DNA of 64,000 nucleotides, from positions 1,550,001 through 1,614,000 of the forward strand of contig NZ_JQNN01000001.1 in NCBI RefSeq assembly GCF_000745265.1, read 5' to 3'. This DNA is from Massilia sp. 9096 (GTDB taxonomy: Bacteria > Pseudomonadota > Gammaproteobacteria > Burkholderiales > Burkholderiaceae_D). Shown piece after piece: positions 63,916-64,000 of the stretch (positions are counted from its first letter, which is position 1; the number at the start of each line of letters is the position of its first letter). Position numbers and translations under genes: made by a program. The notes below the pieces were generated by a model. It was not told the origin of the DNA and made no database searches. It saw only the letters and a program-made list of their open reading frames with translations.

Positions 63916-64000
63916 TCAACGCGGCACCAGCAGCACGCCGCCCAAGCGCATGGCCGCTTCGGTGACGACGTCGATGGCGGGGGTGTAGTCGTCCTCGATC
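63916..64000 (-). CDS. C-terminal end of a gene cut by the window edge
   Basis: Minus-strand frame gives IEDDYTPAIDVVTEAAMRLG and GVLLVPR before a TGA at 63916-63918. Only about 27 codons are visible, so the product cannot be named. The 140-bp gap to the PEP-CTERM gene contains an AT-rich patch that may be that gene's promoter. Confidence 0.4.
   Translation of the reverse strand, partial: IEDDYTPAIDVVTEAAMRLGGVLLVPR

Overview
This is a GC-rich, gene-dense window from a Gram-negative bacterium. It carries porins, two TonB-dependent receptors, lipoproteins, a RegB/RegA redox pair, a cytochrome bo3 operon, uronate isomerase-pathway genes and a PEP-CTERM protein. Together these fit a betaproteobacterium, most likely Oxalobacteraceae (Massilia/Telluria-like); the genus is an inference from gene content. 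No rRNA, tRNA, CRISPR or phage genes were seen. Almost everything reads as ordinary chromosome.

1-7.4 kb: a minus-strand hexuronate operon, uxaC-uxaA-uxaB-exuT-porin and the start of a further exported protein. It is headed by two near-identical palindromes 22 bp apart that look like a paired operator. 7.6-16.5 kb: an AzgA-type purine permease; a REC-GAF-PAS-(degenerate GGDEF)-EAL protein next to a NarL-type regulator; a YdiY-like outer membrane protein; and a compact thioredoxin / MHS transporter / GFA-protein operon. 16.7-26.7 kb: envelope and stress genes (DUF3606, MscS channel, SDR, PBP1a), a CHASE-PAS-GGDEF-EAL protein, a ClC antiporter and a MarR regulator. 26.7-31.3 kb: a lipoprotein metallophosphoesterase divergent from a TonB receptor, then a remnant of a catalase gene with two internal deletions.

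31.3-41.4 kb is a respiratory block. cyoABCD, surf1 and regB form one minus-strand run. The cognate regulator regA lies beyond an oppositely oriented Zn-protease-like gene and a 14-bp tandem repeat. An MHS-type transporter whose first-half motif A is lost stands on the other side. 41.4-49.2 kb: a hybrid histidine kinase, a lone receiver protein, a 503-bp internally deleted IS1595-type element with intact ends and an 8-bp target duplication (inserted in the T-tract of the Mn-catalase terminator), the Mn-catalase, a hemerythrin-domain membrane protein, lrgAB and a TorF-like porin.

49.5-64 kb: tyrosine catabolism (hpd, a LysR regulator, hmgA) without the later pathway genes; a CNNM/CBS protein; an OBAP-family protein; a TonB receptor with a Gly-rich tail divergent from an aromatic-type amino-acid permease with a perfect inverted repeat between them; a flavin reductase; two small cupins; a low-complexity membrane protein with a four-cysteine tail; exonuclease III; a PEP-CTERM protein; and a partial gene at the right edge.

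No clearly new defence or biosynthetic system was found. The strongest unusual signals are the deleted IS element, the catalase remnant, several unassigned perfect palindromes, the four-Cys GAF domain, and the cyo-surf1-regB arrangement.
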